Shown here: piece after piece, positions 26,866-35,946 of the stretch
How the letters are laid out: each line of letters opens with the position of its first letter
Position numbering within the stretch: the first letter of the stretch is position 1
Assembly: GCA_016192455.1 (NCBI GenBank)
Contig: JACPUC010000011.1
Coordinates: 124,001-188,000, forward strand
Reading direction: 5' to 3'
Length of the DNA stretch: 64,000 nt
From: Candidatus Tectimicrobiota bacterium
GTDB taxonomy: Bacteria; JACPUC01
Position numbers and translations under genes: made by a program
The notes under the pieces: generated by a model
What the model saw: the letters and a program-made list of their open reading frames with translations, nothing else
Databases searched by the model: none
Told to the model about the DNA's origin: nothing

Positions 26866-28944
26866 ATGGCGACGGTGACCGGCTCTGACAAGCTGTCAAC
26901 GAGAATCATGCACAGTGTCTGTCCCCACGACTGCCCCGACACCTGCGCCCTGCTGGTGCACGTGCGCGACGGCAAGGTCGTCAAGGTCGAGGGTGATCCC
27001 ACGCATCCGATGACCCAGGGGTTCCTGTGCGCCAAGCTCACCCACTACCCGGAGCGGCTCTACAGCACGGACCGCCTGCTCTACCCCATGCAGCGCGTTG
27101 GACCGAAGGGTGAGGGCCGTTTCGCGCGCGTCTCCTGGGAGGAGGCCATTGCCGCGATCGCGGCGCGCATCAGCCAGGCGGCGGCGCGCTTCGGGCCGGA
27201 ATCGATCCTTCCTTACAGCTACTGCGGCACCGAGGGAGTGCTCGCCAACATGTCGATGGATCGCCGCTTCTTCCATCGCCTGGGGGCGTCGCTGCTCAAC
27301 CGCACAATTTGCGCCGGCGCCGGCAAGGTGGCCTACGATGCCACCATGGGCGAGGCCGTCAGCGTCGACCCGGAGCTGGTGGGCCGCGCCAGGCTGCTCA
27401 TCAACTGGGGTGGCAACCCCCTGAGCACGAGCATCCACTTCATCCCTGCCTGGCGTCAGGCGCGACGCAACGGAGCGGTGACCATCGACATCAACGTGCA
27501 CCGCACGAAGATGAGCGACGAAGCCGACCTCTTCCTGCAACCCCGGCCCGGCACCGACGCGGCGCTGGCCCTTGGCCTCATGCACCTCATCGTGCGGGAT
27601 GGCCTGCACGACGAGGAGTACCTGCGCAGCGCCACCGTGGGGTTCGAGGCGCTGGCGATACGCCTCAAGGACTACCCGCCCGAGCGCGTGACCGCGATCA
27701 CGGGCATTGCCGCCCCGCTGCTTGCGCGGCTGGCGCGCCTCTACGCCACCACGCACCCGGCGCTCATCCGTCTCGGCACCGGTCTGCAACGCCACAGCAA
27801 CGGCGGGGCGACGCACCGCGCCGTGCTGGCGCTGCCCGCTCTCACCGGCGCCTGGCGACACGTCGGCGGCGGCCTCCTCGCCGTCAACTCCGAGGCGGCG
27901 CCGCTCAACCTGGCCGCCTTGCAGCGCCCCGACTTCATGCCGCGACGGCCGCGCACGATCAACATGGTCGAGCTCGGCCGCGTGCTCGCCGAGGCCGAGC
28001 CGCCCGTCAAGGTGCTGGTGGTTTACAACAGCAACCCCCTGGCCGCGGCTCCGAACCAGAACCGTGTCCTCGCCGGCCTGCGACGCGACGACCTCTTCAT
28101 CGCCGTGCACGAACAGTTCATGACCGAGACCGCGCGCTACGCCGATATCCTGCTGCCGGCGACGATGATGGTCGAGCACACGGACCTCTACCGCTCGAAT
28201 CGGCACCAGTACCTGATGCTCGGCGAGCAGGTGGTCGAGCCGCCCGGCGAGTGCAAGAGTAACATGGAGCTGTTCCGCCTCCTGGCGCAGGCCATGGGAT
28301 TCACCGAGGCAGCCTTCAGCGACCGCGATGAAGAACTGATCCGCCAGGCGCTCGCCTCGCCGCAGCCGCGCTTGCGGGGCGTGACGCTGGAACGTCTGCG
28401 GCGGGAGCACTGGGTGAAGATGCCGGTCCCCGCGGCGCCCTATGCCTGCGGCGCACCCCGCACGCCCTCGGGCAAGATCGAGCTCTACGCCGCCTCGCTG
28501 GCCGCCCAGGGGCTCGACCCACTGCCCGCCTACGAACCGCTTGCCGAGGGTGCCGACGGCGCGCCGGAGCTGCAGGCGCGCTTCCCGATTCAGCTCATCA
28601 ACGCCTCCTCGAAGTACTTCTGCAATTCGAGCTTCGCCAACCTCCCCAGCATGCTGCGCAAGGCCAAGCGCCCGGTCATCCAACTCCACCCCGCCGACGC
28701 TGCGGCGCGCGGCATTGCGGACGGCGACCTGGTGCGCGTCTTCAACGAGCGCGGCGCCTGCTACCTGTACGCCGAAGTCGTCGCCCGCACGCAAGCCGGC
28801 GTGGCCATGGCCTTCACGACCTGGTGGAGCGCGCATAGCCCGCGCGGCGCCTCTCTCAACCAGCTCACCAGCGATCGCCTGGCCGACATGGGCGGCGGCG
28901 CAACCTTCTATACCAACTTGGTGCAGATCGAACCTGCCGCATAG
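26866..28944 (+). CDS. molybdopterin-dependent oxidoreductase, DMSO-reductase family
   Basis: 692-residue enzyme. The N-terminal iron-sulfur motif is complete (Cys19, Cys23, Cys27, Cys55: CPHDCPDTC...FLCAK), followed by the molybdopterin core (INWGGNPLSTSIHF, DINVHRTKMSDEADLFLQPRPGTDAALALGLMHLIV) and the C-terminal dinucleotide-binding domain (QLINASSKYFCNSSFANLP, VRVFNERGACYLYAEVV). Family members include formate dehydrogenases, reductases and anaerobic hydroxylases; this one resembles single-subunit, cytoplasmic types with no Tat signal. The start ATG 26866 is preceded by AGGGGGG; ATG 26911 is an alternative. It follows the Mo-hydroxylase genes in the same direction, a second molybdenum enzyme that may share the pathway. 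Substrate unknown. Confidence 0.88.
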   Translation: MATVTGSDKLSTRIMHSVCPHDCPDTCALLVHVRDGKVVKVEGDPTHPMTQGFLCAKLTHYPERLYSTDRLLYPMQRVGPKGEGRFARVSWEEAIAAIAARISQAAARFGPESILPYSYCGTEGVLANMSMDRRFFHRLGASLLNRTICAGAGKVAYDATMGEAVSVDPELVGRARLLINWGGNPLSTSIHFIPAWRQARRNGAVTIDINVHRTKMSDEADLFLQPRPGTDAALALGLMHLIVRDGLHDEEYLRSATVGFEALAIRLKDYPPERVTAITGIAAPLLARLARLYATTHPALIRLGTGLQRHSNGGATHRAVLALPALTGAWRHVGGGLLAVNSEAAPLNLAALQRPDFMPRRPRTINMVELGRVLAEAEPPVKVLVVYNSNPLAAAPNQNRVLAGLRRDDLFIAVHEQFMTETARYADILLPATMMVEHTDLYRSNRHQYLMLGEQVVEPPGECKSNMELFRLLAQAMGFTEAAFSDRDEELIRQALASPQPRLRGVTLERLRREHWVKMPVPAAPYACGAPRTPSGKIELYAASLAAQGLDPLPAYEPLAEGADGAPELQARFPIQLINASSKYFCNSSFANLPSMLRKAKRPVIQLHPADAAARGIADGDLVRVFNERGACYLYAEVVARTQAGVAMAFTTWWSAHSPRGASLNQLTSDRLADMGGGATFYTNLVQIEPAA

Positions 28945-29266
28945 GTGACCCGCAGACGCAGTACGGCTGGCCGACAGCCGCAGGCGGCCGAGCTGAGCCA
29001 ACCCCGGACGGTGCGACGATCTTTGCGGGTTTCATTTCGAAAAACATTTGATTTCAATTGGTTGCGGGAATACGGCGGGAGTCTGCACTGCAGCTCCTCG
29101 GTTGTGGCGGGCTCCTTTCGGGCAGGCGGGCGTGGGTGGAGAGTGGGGTGGGTGGGGAGATGGGCTCCTCCCGCCAGGTGCCGGCGTCCGCATTGGCAAC
29201 GGTCATTCCGAAGCGAAGCGCGCGGCACGCGCCGCGATCAGGCGCCGGCGCTGCCGGAAGCGGGGT
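28945..29266. other. gap between convergent genes
   Basis: 322 bases. A short AT-rich tract (29025-29075) stands out but has no recognisable promoter pair or hairpin with a T run. No gene is seen. Confidence 0.4.
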
Positions 29267-30037
29267 TTAGACGCCCATGATATGGTAGCCGCCATCGACG
29301 TGCAGGACCTCGCCGGTGATGGCGCTGCTGGCGTCGCTGAGCAGGAAGGCGGCGGTGCTCGCCAGCTCCTCGGGGCTGGCGGAGCGTCCCAGGGGGGCGC
29401 GCTCGCTGATCTGCTTGTGCATCGTATCGAAACCCTTCACGCCGCGCGCCGAGAGCGTCTTCACCGGGCCGGCGGAGATGGCGTTGACGCGGATGTTTCG
29501 CGGCCCGAGGTTCCAGGCCAGGTAGCGCACGTTCGCCTCGAGGGCCGCCTTGGCCACGCCCATGACGTTGTAGTTCGGCACCACGCGCTCGCCGCCGATG
29601 TAGGTGAGGGTGATGATGCTCCCCCCCGCGGTCATCAGCGGCGCGGCGGCGCGCGCCACCCCCAGCAGGGTGTAGGCGCTGATGTTCTGCGCCAGCAGGT
29701 AGCCGTCGCGCGAGGTGTTCACGAAGTCGCCTTGCAGGTCCTCGCCGCGGGCGAAGGCGACGCTGTGGACGAGGAAGTGCAGCGTGCCCCCCAGCTCGGC
29801 GCCGGCGGCCGCGAAGAACTCCGCGATCTGCGCGTCGCTGGTCAGGTCGCAGCAGCGCGCGCTGAGCTGCCGGCCCGGCTCGAGCAGGGCCTCGAGCTTG
29901 CGCCCCTCCCGCTCGCTGAGCACGCCGGCCACGATCCGCGCCCCCTCGTCGAGCAGGCGCTTGGTGATCGCCCAGGCGATGCTGTACTTGTTGGCGATGC
30001 CGAAAACGACGCCCTGCTTGCCGTCGAACATGCCCAT
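29267..30037 (-). CDS. fabI: enoyl-[acyl-carrier-protein] reductase (NADH)
   Basis: 256-residue short-chain dehydrogenase-type reductase of fatty-acid synthesis. NAD-binding GIANKYSIAWAI is near the N-terminus, and Tyr146, Tyr156 and Lys163 (TYIGGERVVPNYNVMGVAKAALE) fall at the same numbers as in E. coli FabI. The C-terminus has HVDGGYHIMGV. The start ATG 30037 is chosen because it gives the family N-terminus (FDGKQGVVFGIAN); ATG 30031 is the alternative, and an upstream frame extension lacks family similarity. It lies downstream of a small membrane-protein gene on the same strand, probably in one transcript, and is not with other fab genes. Confidence 0.96.
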   Translation of the reverse strand: MGMFDGKQGVVFGIANKYSIAWAITKRLLDEGARIVAGVLSEREGRKLEALLEPGRQLSARCCDLTSDAQIAEFFAAAGAELGGTLHFLVHSVAFARGEDLQGDFVNTSRDGYLLAQNISAYTLLGVARAAAPLMTAGGSIITLTYIGGERVVPNYNVMGVAKAALEANVRYLAWNLGPRNIRVNAISAGPVKTLSARGVKGFDTMHKQISERAPLGRSASPEELASTAAFLLSDASSAITGEVLHVDGGYHIMGV

Positions 30038-30146
30038 AGTCTGCCTGCCGCTCCTTCCCCGCCGCGCGCTCACGAAGTCATGACGCCTCCCCGGGCGGCG
30101 CTTCCCCGGCCTCTCGAACCTCCTCCCTTGAACCTCGCTCCCCCCT

Positions 30147-30404
30147 CTACCGAAAGAGGATGTACCACAGCAGGTTGAGGAGCGCGGCTCCCAGCGCCAG
30201 CAACCCCACCACCGTCACGCAGCCGATGAGGACGCCGCGCAGGATCTTCAGGCGGCTGACGGCGCCCGGCTCGGTCGGTGGTTCCTGGGGCGGCGCCGGA
30301 GGAGCCAGAGTCACGGGAGGAGCCGGCGGCGCGCCGCGATTGTCCGGCGGCCGGACACCCTCGCCGGGCTTGCGCGGCGGACGCGGCTTGCCGTTCTCCT
30401 CCAC
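30147..30404 (-). CDS. small proline-rich membrane protein
   Basis: 85-residue protein with a Pro-rich N-terminal 48 residues and one C-terminal transmembrane segment (LRGVLIGCVTVVGLLALGAALLNLLWYILF). The start is GTG five bases after GGGGAG. It is about 110 bp upstream of fabI on the same strand and may be cotranscribed with it. No known family is recognised; a tail-anchored topology is suggested. The good ribosome-binding site and clean hydrophobic end support it being real. Confidence 0.6.
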   Translation of the reverse strand: MEENGKPRPPRKPGEGVRPPDNRGAPPAPPVTLAPPAPPQEPPTEPGAVSRLKILRGVLIGCVTVVGLLALGAALLNLLWYILFR

Positions 30405-30667
30405 GGCGTCTCCCCTCTCTCCTCCTGCCGGCCAGCAGATAAGGGGTAGCAGAACAGGGTAGGCAGGTCAATCGCCCTCGGCGGCCGCGCCCGCAGACCT
30501 GACGGTGGCCCGCGGCTGGCCGCTCGCACGCGCTCACGGCGCGCCTCTCGCTGGTTTCCCCCAGGCCCGCGCCGGCGAACCGTTGCCAGCGTTCACACCC
30601 GTGGGTAGAATTCCCCCCAGCAGACTCACGCCGACGGCGGCACACTACCCACTCGGAGGGGACGGCC
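30405..30667. other. divergent intergenic region before the second UbiD gene
   Basis: 263 bases, GC-rich, no gene. The ribosome-binding site GGAGGGG of the UbiD gene is at 30655-30662. No strong promoter pair was recognised on either strand. Confidence 0.35.
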
Positions 30668-32110
30668 ATGGCGTATGCAAGCTTACGGGAGTTTCTCCAG
30701 GCGCTCGAAGAGGCCGGTGAGCTGATCCAGGTCGACGAGGAGGTTGACTGGTACCTCGAGGTCGGCGCCTTCGCCCGCAGGATGGCGGATGTCTCGGGTG
30801 GCGCCCTCCTCTTCACGAATGTGAAGGACTACGGCCCCGGCCACCGGCTCTTCGTCAACAGCGTGGGGACGAAGCGCCGTTTCGCCATCGCCCTGGGTCT
30901 GCCGCCGGAGACGACCGAGGCCGAGGTGATCGAGGCCTTCGCCCAGCGCATCAAGCGCGGCATGCCGCCGAAAGAGGTCGCCACCGGCCCCTGCAAGGAG
31001 CACATCCGCCACGGCGAGGCGGTGGACGTGCTCGCCTTCCCCGCGCCGCACTGGAACGAGAAGGACGGCGGGCGCTACATCGGCACCTGGAACTCCATCG
31101 TCTTCCGCGACCCCGACAGCGACTGGGTGAATGTGGGACTCTACCGCAATGTCGTGCACACGCGCAACGAGGTGGGCATCCTGCCGCTGCCGGCGAAGCA
31201 CTTCGTGCGCGTCATGAAGAAATACCACGACGCGGGCCGGGCCATGCCGATCGCCATCGCCATGGGGGCGGAGCCGATCCTGCCGATCGTGGCGGCGACG
31301 CCCTTCGAGTACGGCGTCAATGAGTACGACATGGCCGGGGCGCTGCGCCAGGCCCCCCTCGAGGTAGTGCGCTGCGAGACCAGCGACCTCCTGGTGCCGG
31401 CGACCTCCGAGATCGTCCTCGAGGGCCACGTGAACCCCGGCGAGCTGCGCGACGAAGGCCCCTTCGGGGAGTTCACCGGCTACTACGGCGGCGCGCGGGC
31501 GCCGCGGCCAGTGGTGCGTATCGACTGCGTGACGCATCGCGACGACCCCATCCTCACCGGCAGCTTCGAGGGCAAGCCGGTGGTGGAGGACCACCTGCAG
31601 GGCACCGTCGCCTACAGCGCCCTGCTGAAGAACCGCCTCGACGACCTCGGCCTGGCGGTGCGGGGAGTCTACACCGATCCCTGGAGCCTCACCTTCATCG
31701 TCGTCGTCTCCCTGAAGCCGCAGTTCATGGGCCACACCTTCCAGGTCGCCTCGGCCATCTGGAGCTGCCGCCTCGGCGTCAAGGTGAACTGGGTGATCAC
31801 CGTCGACGAGGACATCGACCCCACCAACCTGCACGAGGTCTGGTGGGCCATCAGCACCCGCTGCAAGGGCGACCGCGACATCTTCATCAAGGGCCACGAC
31901 TACGGCCATCCCCTGCACCCCTGCCTGACGCCGGAGGAGCGCAAGCAAGGCATCGGCTTCAAGGTGCACCTCGACGCCTGCTGGCCCGCCAATTGGCCGC
32001 GCGACGACACCTGGCGCCCGCCGGTGTGCGACTGGCACTCCTTCCCCGAAGAGGTGCGCGCGCGGGTGCTGGCGAAGCTGGAGAGGCTGCGGGGGGGTAG
32101 GGGGGAATGA
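30668..32110 (+). CDS. UbiD-family decarboxylase, second copy
   Basis: 480-residue UbiD/Fdc-type prFMN enzyme, distinct from the one at 20684. Landmarks are SLREFLQALEEAGELIQVDEEVDW, YIGTWNSIVFRDPDSDWVNVGLYRNVVH, PIAIAMGAEPILPIVAATPF, TSEIVLEGHVNPGELRDEGPFGEFTGYYGG and NWVITVDEDIDPTNLHEVWWAISTRCKG. The Arg of VGLYR and Glu of GPFGEFTGYYG are the likely catalytic residues. The start ATG follows GGAGGGGACGGCC. The gene stands alone; the region after it is AT-richer and unrelated. Two UbiD paralogues within 10 kb suggest two related decarboxylation or carboxylation steps, with substrates not predictable here. Confidence 0.93.
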   Translation: MAYASLREFLQALEEAGELIQVDEEVDWYLEVGAFARRMADVSGGALLFTNVKDYGPGHRLFVNSVGTKRRFAIALGLPPETTEAEVIEAFAQRIKRGMPPKEVATGPCKEHIRHGEAVDVLAFPAPHWNEKDGGRYIGTWNSIVFRDPDSDWVNVGLYRNVVHTRNEVGILPLPAKHFVRVMKKYHDAGRAMPIAIAMGAEPILPIVAATPFEYGVNEYDMAGALRQAPLEVVRCETSDLLVPATSEIVLEGHVNPGELRDEGPFGEFTGYYGGARAPRPVVRIDCVTHRDDPILTGSFEGKPVVEDHLQGTVAYSALLKNRLDDLGLAVRGVYTDPWSLTFIVVVSLKPQFMGHTFQVASAIWSCRLGVKVNWVITVDEDIDPTNLHEVWWAISTRCKGDRDIFIKGHDYGHPLHPCLTPEERKQGIGFKVHLDACWPANWPRDDTWRPPVCDWHSFPEEVRARVLAKLERLRGGRGE

Positions 32111-32573
32111 AAGAAAACATTAAAGAACGTGGCGATGGTATAAAGAAGACAGCCGGCGCGTATCTTACTTAAATTGAGCGATTCCTGCGCAAAGGTGGTA
32201 GCGAGTCGCTTGCGCGGTGACGTGGCAGCGAGTGCCGGTGCGTGAGGATGCGATGCTTCGCCTTCTAAGGAGTCCCCTTGTCCCGCGGGGAACTGCCGAG
32301 AGGGAGAGTTGACCGCGCTGCCGTGGTGCGAGGCAGACCACTCCCTCTGGAGGCTCCTGGATCGTGGCTGTGGGCTGCGCCGCGGGCTACGCCGTCCAGG
32401 CGAAGCGGGACAGTCAGCCGGTGCGTCGCCCCAAAGGTCGGCGAGGCGCAGGCGCTGCCAGACCTGCCTGTGCGTTGCACGCAGACAGGTAGCGCGTGAA
32501 GAGGGCGAGGTCCCCCCGACTGGTCCAAGTGTCCACGGTGATCTGTACGTCGTCGATACGCGGCGCTTCAGAC
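32111..32573. other. intergenic transition into AT-rich DNA
   Basis: No certain gene. 32190-32215 has a GCGCAA/TTGCGC inverted repeat. A minus-strand stretch near 32480-32600 reads IAYRRKSEAPRIDDVQITVDTWTSRGDLALFTRYLSACNA, which looks like a coding remnant, but no family is recognised. Confidence 0.35.
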
Positions 32574-32602
32574 TTGCGGCGGTAGGCGATTCGTGCTATG
32601 CT
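32574..32602 (+). promoter_or_regulatory. possible promoter of the AT-rich membrane-protein gene
   Basis: TTGCGG (32574-32579), 17 bases, TATGCT (32597-32602). A short ACAAC/GTTGT hairpin follows in the leader before the start at 32681. Confidence 0.4.
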
Positions 32603-32680
32603 CAAACTTTGCACAACCTGAGTTGTCGTAAGCGCCTTTAGATCAAATAGCTAATGCCTCACGATTTGAGGAATGAAGTA

Positions 32681-33694
32681 ATGCAAGTTTCAACAGTCCT
32701 TGGAATTCTAGGGATAATAGTGTCATCGTTATTTGGCTTATGGGGAGTTTATACAACTATTATCCAACGTCGTTATCCAGGACGCATCACGTTTATAATA
32801 GAAGATATTATCGGGCTTTTTGATACCATCGTCAAGAATCTACCAGAATTAAGGATACTTTATAATGAGGCACCGGTAACACCTAGTCTAGTCTTCTTAA
32901 AAGCCGCCATGCTAAATAGAGGGAAAAAGGATATAGATGCATCAATGGTAGAAACACCTATTACATTATATTTGCCCGAACATTATAGGTGGCTAACTTC
33001 ACGAGTCGTATCAACATCACATGATGTTAATGCGGATGTTGATATCAAGGATGAGCGTTCGCTTCAAGTTATTATAAGTGGCCTCTTTAGAGTTGGTGAA
33101 TATATCCGCATCGAAATACTGGCAGAAGTTCCACCAGGTAATGAATTAAGTGGAGATAGTCAAGTTTCAATGAGCAACAAACTACAGAATGCTATAACAT
33201 TGCAACATAGAATCCCAGACACTCGTATGATTGAAGTTAGGGACCTGGAATTCCGAGGTGTAGGGGCAAGGAAACTCAAAAGGGTGATGCCATTATTTGC
33301 TATCGTTATCTTGCTAGCCTTTCTTTTTGCCAGCAAGCTTCTCCCTGAAGACTTCCCAGCAGAATTAGTCTATGATTATCAGACAGAGAATGGTCAAGTC
33401 ATCAAAGTTGCGATTAGCCCTAAATCGGACAACACTGTAAAGCTGAGAGGATTAGAGGAGCGCTTCAATGCTGTGCTTCCTGTAGAACAATTCATAGAAT
33501 TGTCTAGGATCAATAAGCGTGTTCGTGTCGATACAGTTAATAAATATCTAGCGAGGTTTTTGTTTGCTATTTTTGTAGCTATGCCAATGATGCTACTTAC
33601 TTCTTTATACTATAGCGAGTTCTGGGAAAAGAGGAAAATTAGAAAACTGCTGGAGTTAAGACAACATAGTTCCGTACGGGCATCTCATCCTTGA
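32681..33694 (+). CDS. uncharacterised three-segment membrane protein, AT-rich
   Basis: 337-residue protein with no family I can name. An N-terminal transmembrane segment (TVLGILGIIVSSLFGLWGVYTTII) is followed by YPGRITFIIEDIIGLFDTIVKNLPELRILYNEAPVTPSLVFLKA and about 170 residues of soluble beta-rich sequence. A second segment (PLFAIVILLAFLFASKL), a short charged stretch and a third segment (FLFAIFVAMPMMLLTSLYY) end in a basic tail. ATG 32681 is chosen because GAGGA sits eight bases upstream; ATG 32654 has none. The gene is visibly AT-rich with different codon use from all neighbours, so it was probably acquired recently. No partner gene is adjacent, and no known toxin, nuclease or transport motif is seen. 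Confidence 0.8.
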   Translation: MQVSTVLGILGIIVSSLFGLWGVYTTIIQRRYPGRITFIIEDIIGLFDTIVKNLPELRILYNEAPVTPSLVFLKAAMLNRGKKDIDASMVETPITLYLPEHYRWLTSRVVSTSHDVNADVDIKDERSLQVIISGLFRVGEYIRIEILAEVPPGNELSGDSQVSMSNKLQNAITLQHRIPDTRMIEVRDLEFRGVGARKLKRVMPLFAIVILLAFLFASKLLPEDFPAELVYDYQTENGQVIKVAISPKSDNTVKLRGLEERFNAVLPVEQFIELSRINKRVRVDTVNKYLARFLFAIFVAMPMMLLTSLYYSEFWEKRKIRKLLELRQHSSVRASHP

Positions 33695-33928
33695 GCCCGA
33701 TGCCCCCCCCTACCGAACCTTCTCCCGCGCCTCGTTCTTGAGTTGAGGGCCTGGTCCTACATGCCGCCGGGGCGGAACTTGCGCAGCTTCATGTCGCCGG
33801 AGAGGCGCGGGGAGCGAGGATCATCCCCAGGGTGTCGCCCCCGCGATGGCGGGAGAGAGCGGGCGCGGACCTGCTCGCGCTCGCGCCAGCGCCGCTGCGT
33901 TTTGGGGTGGAGCCCGCCGGTCGGGTGG

Positions 33929-35269
33929 CTAGCGTTCGAAGAACGCCTCCACCACCTCGCGTCCCACCTGGTGCGCCTTCACCCGCCAACTGAGCGGGTC
34001 GACCACCATGGCGGCGATGGCGATCTTCGGCTTCCGCAGGGGGGCGAGGCCGACGAACCAGCTATACTTGCCGCGGGGATCGTTGCCGCGCAGGGTGCCG
34101 GTCTTCCCCCCCACCTGCACCGGCAAGAGGGGCTTGCCATTGCGGCTGAAGGCGGCGCGCAGGGTGCCGTCCAGCACCGACTCGAACATCATCTCGCGGA
34201 TGTCGCCGGAGGTGACGCCGCTGATGGGATGGCCGACGGCGTCCGGGCGGGCCCGGTAGAGGAGGGTGTCGTTGGCGTCGTGGATGCTGCTGACGATGTA
34301 GGGGGCCATCATGATGCCGTCATTGCCGATGGTTGCCGCCAGAAGGGCCGCGTGCAGGGGGCTGATGGTGGTCTCGCGCCAGAGCCCGGCGCCGATGCGC
34401 GCCAGCGTCAGGGGATCGTCGGCGATGACGAGATTACTGCGCTCAACCGGGTAGTCGAAGCGCAGCTTCTGGTTGAACCCGAAGGCCTGCGCATATTGCT
34501 TCAGGAGGAACGGCCCCACGTAGCGGAAGGCAATGGCGCCGAAGACGGGGTTGTTCGACTTGGCGAAGGCGCGAGAGAGGGAGATGTGCTTCGGGAGGTA
34601 GCGGGGGTTCTGTTCCAGCTCGCGGCGGCTGATGTTGAACTGGCTGCCGCGGTAGTAGAAGCGCGAGTCGGCATCGAGGCTGTCGTTCGCTTCAAGCGCC
34701 GCGGCCAAGGTGATGATCTTGAACAACGACGCCGCGGGGTAGCTGGCTTGCAGAGCCAGATGGTGGCGTTGCGGCTCCCGGGAGCGGTTCTGCTCGACCA
34801 TCGCCAGCACCTTGCCCGTCGCCGGCTCGAGCACCACAATGGCGCCGAAGGAGAAGCGGTTCCGGTTGTCGTGGAAGAAGTTCTCCAAGCGCTGCTGCAG
34901 CCACGGCAGGAGGGTGAAGTTCAGCTTCAGTCCCTCGCTCGTGGTGAGGGTGAACCTGCCATTCTCAATGGTGTCGAAGCGCAGGTACTCTTCCCGCAAG
35001 TCCAATCCAAGTCGGTGCTCGAGCTTGCCATTGCCGTTGAGACCGGCGAGCTGCGTCAGCCGCAAGGCTTCGTGGGCTGGGGTCTCGACTTCCCGCGCGA
35101 GCGGCGAGGATGTCACATCGGAGGGAGGCGGCGTTTCGCGTGACGCGGCGGAGGCGGCGCCGAACCAGAACACCATTGCCACGGCCAGAGGGAGCACTAG
35201 GGAGCGTGCGGTTCCACAGCGGATTCGGCCCCCCGTCGCCTGCGCCCGGAGTGTTGCTCGTCGATTCAT
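33929..35269 (-). CDS. penicillin-binding transpeptidase domain protein
   Basis: 446-residue exported protein. A signal or anchor segment (residues about 24-42, LVLPLAVAMVFWFGAASAAS) precedes the transpeptidase domain. All three active-site motifs are present: SLFK (Ser181), SNN (238-240) and KTGT (389-392). There is no glycosyltransferase domain and no obvious class B dimerisation domain, so it resembles short PbpA/FtsI-like transpeptidases acting in peptidoglycan cross-linking. The start ATG 35269 follows AGAAGGAG; an extension upstream lacks signal-peptide logic. It has its own promoter at 35387-35415 and is divergent from the amidase/GerMN genes, giving a small cell-wall block. Confidence 0.88.
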   Translation of the reverse strand: MNRRATLRAQATGGRIRCGTARSLVLPLAVAMVFWFGAASAASRETPPPSDVTSSPLAREVETPAHEALRLTQLAGLNGNGKLEHRLGLDLREEYLRFDTIENGRFTLTTSEGLKLNFTLLPWLQQRLENFFHDNRNRFSFGAIVVLEPATGKVLAMVEQNRSREPQRHHLALQASYPAASLFKIITLAAALEANDSLDADSRFYYRGSQFNISRRELEQNPRYLPKHISLSRAFAKSNNPVFGAIAFRYVGPFLLKQYAQAFGFNQKLRFDYPVERSNLVIADDPLTLARIGAGLWRETTISPLHAALLAATIGNDGIMMAPYIVSSIHDANDTLLYRARPDAVGHPISGVTSGDIREMMFESVLDGTLRAAFSRNGKPLLPVQVGGKTGTLRGNDPRGKYSWFVGLAPLRKPKIAIAAMVVDPLSWRVKAHQVGREVVEAFFER

Positions 35270-35386
35270 CCCCGCTCCTTCTAGCAGATGGCTTTGCGCG
35301 CGGTGCGGTCCCACTCCTTCGTGTTCTTCGGAGTGAAATTCAACCAATTTCTAGATATCCATGTGCATCTTCTTGGTTTTACAGGA

Positions 35387-35415
35387 AAGGTACATGAAGT
35401 TGAAAAATATGTCAA
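35387..35415 (-). promoter_or_regulatory. promoter for the transpeptidase gene
   Basis: On the minus strand a perfect TTGACA (35415-35410), 17 bases of AT-rich spacer, then TACCTT (35392-35387). The leader to the ATG at 35269 is about 110 nt. Confidence 0.5.
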
Positions 35416-35528
35416 GCAGATTTCTGCGGCCTGCCGCTGGCCGATCCCGGCTGGCGCGGCCGAGCACCTGGACGCGCGCCTGCCGCGGCGCCCGTGCGGC
35501 GAGCACCTCACCGCCCCCCGAGCTCTGC

Positions 35529-35557
35529 TTGACCTTCTGGGAATAGCGCGCTATAGT
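35529..35557 (+). promoter_or_regulatory. promoter for the amidase operon
   Basis: TTGACC (35529-35534), 17 bases, TATAGT (35552-35557), each hexamer one mismatch from consensus. The start codon is almost 400 nt downstream, an unusually long leader. Confidence 0.5.
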
Positions 35558-35946
35558 ACAACTTTCCAAGGACTTCTGGCAACTGCCCGGGAGCAGCGTG
35601 GGTCGCTTGAGGCGGAGCATCAGGCGCGCCGATGGGTGTTCCCCTCTTTTCCTGGCCAGGAACCGGCAGGAAAAGCAAACCCCTCCCGGAGGCACAGGCG
35701 CGGTGGCCGGCTCCCGTCGGGCGCTTCCTGGGCGTGATTCATAGCAACGCGCATACCCTTCTCCCTCTCTGTTGAAGCCGAGAGACGAGCGCTGCCACTA
35801 CGCCTGTTCCCGCGCCGCAACGAGCCTCATGTCCCGGAACCAGCCGCGCGAAGGTGTAGTGCGCGGAGAGCGCTCCGCCTGTCTGCCTGCGCCGGGTGGT
35901 TGTGGCCCGCGAGTCAGCAAACGCGTCGCCAGATGCTCGGGAGACT

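Larger units (their letters stand above)
35270..35946. other. divergent intergenic region of the cell-wall block
   Basis: No gene is recognised. It holds two good divergent promoters (listed at 35387-35415 minus and 35529-35557 plus). The stretch 35560-35946 would be a long leader for the amidase gene and shows no riboswitch I recognise. Confidence 0.45.

Noticed and set aside
32414-32614. 66-codon minus-strand gene
   Set aside because: The first part looks protein-like but no ribosome-binding site or family supports it, and it overlaps the likely promoter of the next gene; treated as a possible remnant only.
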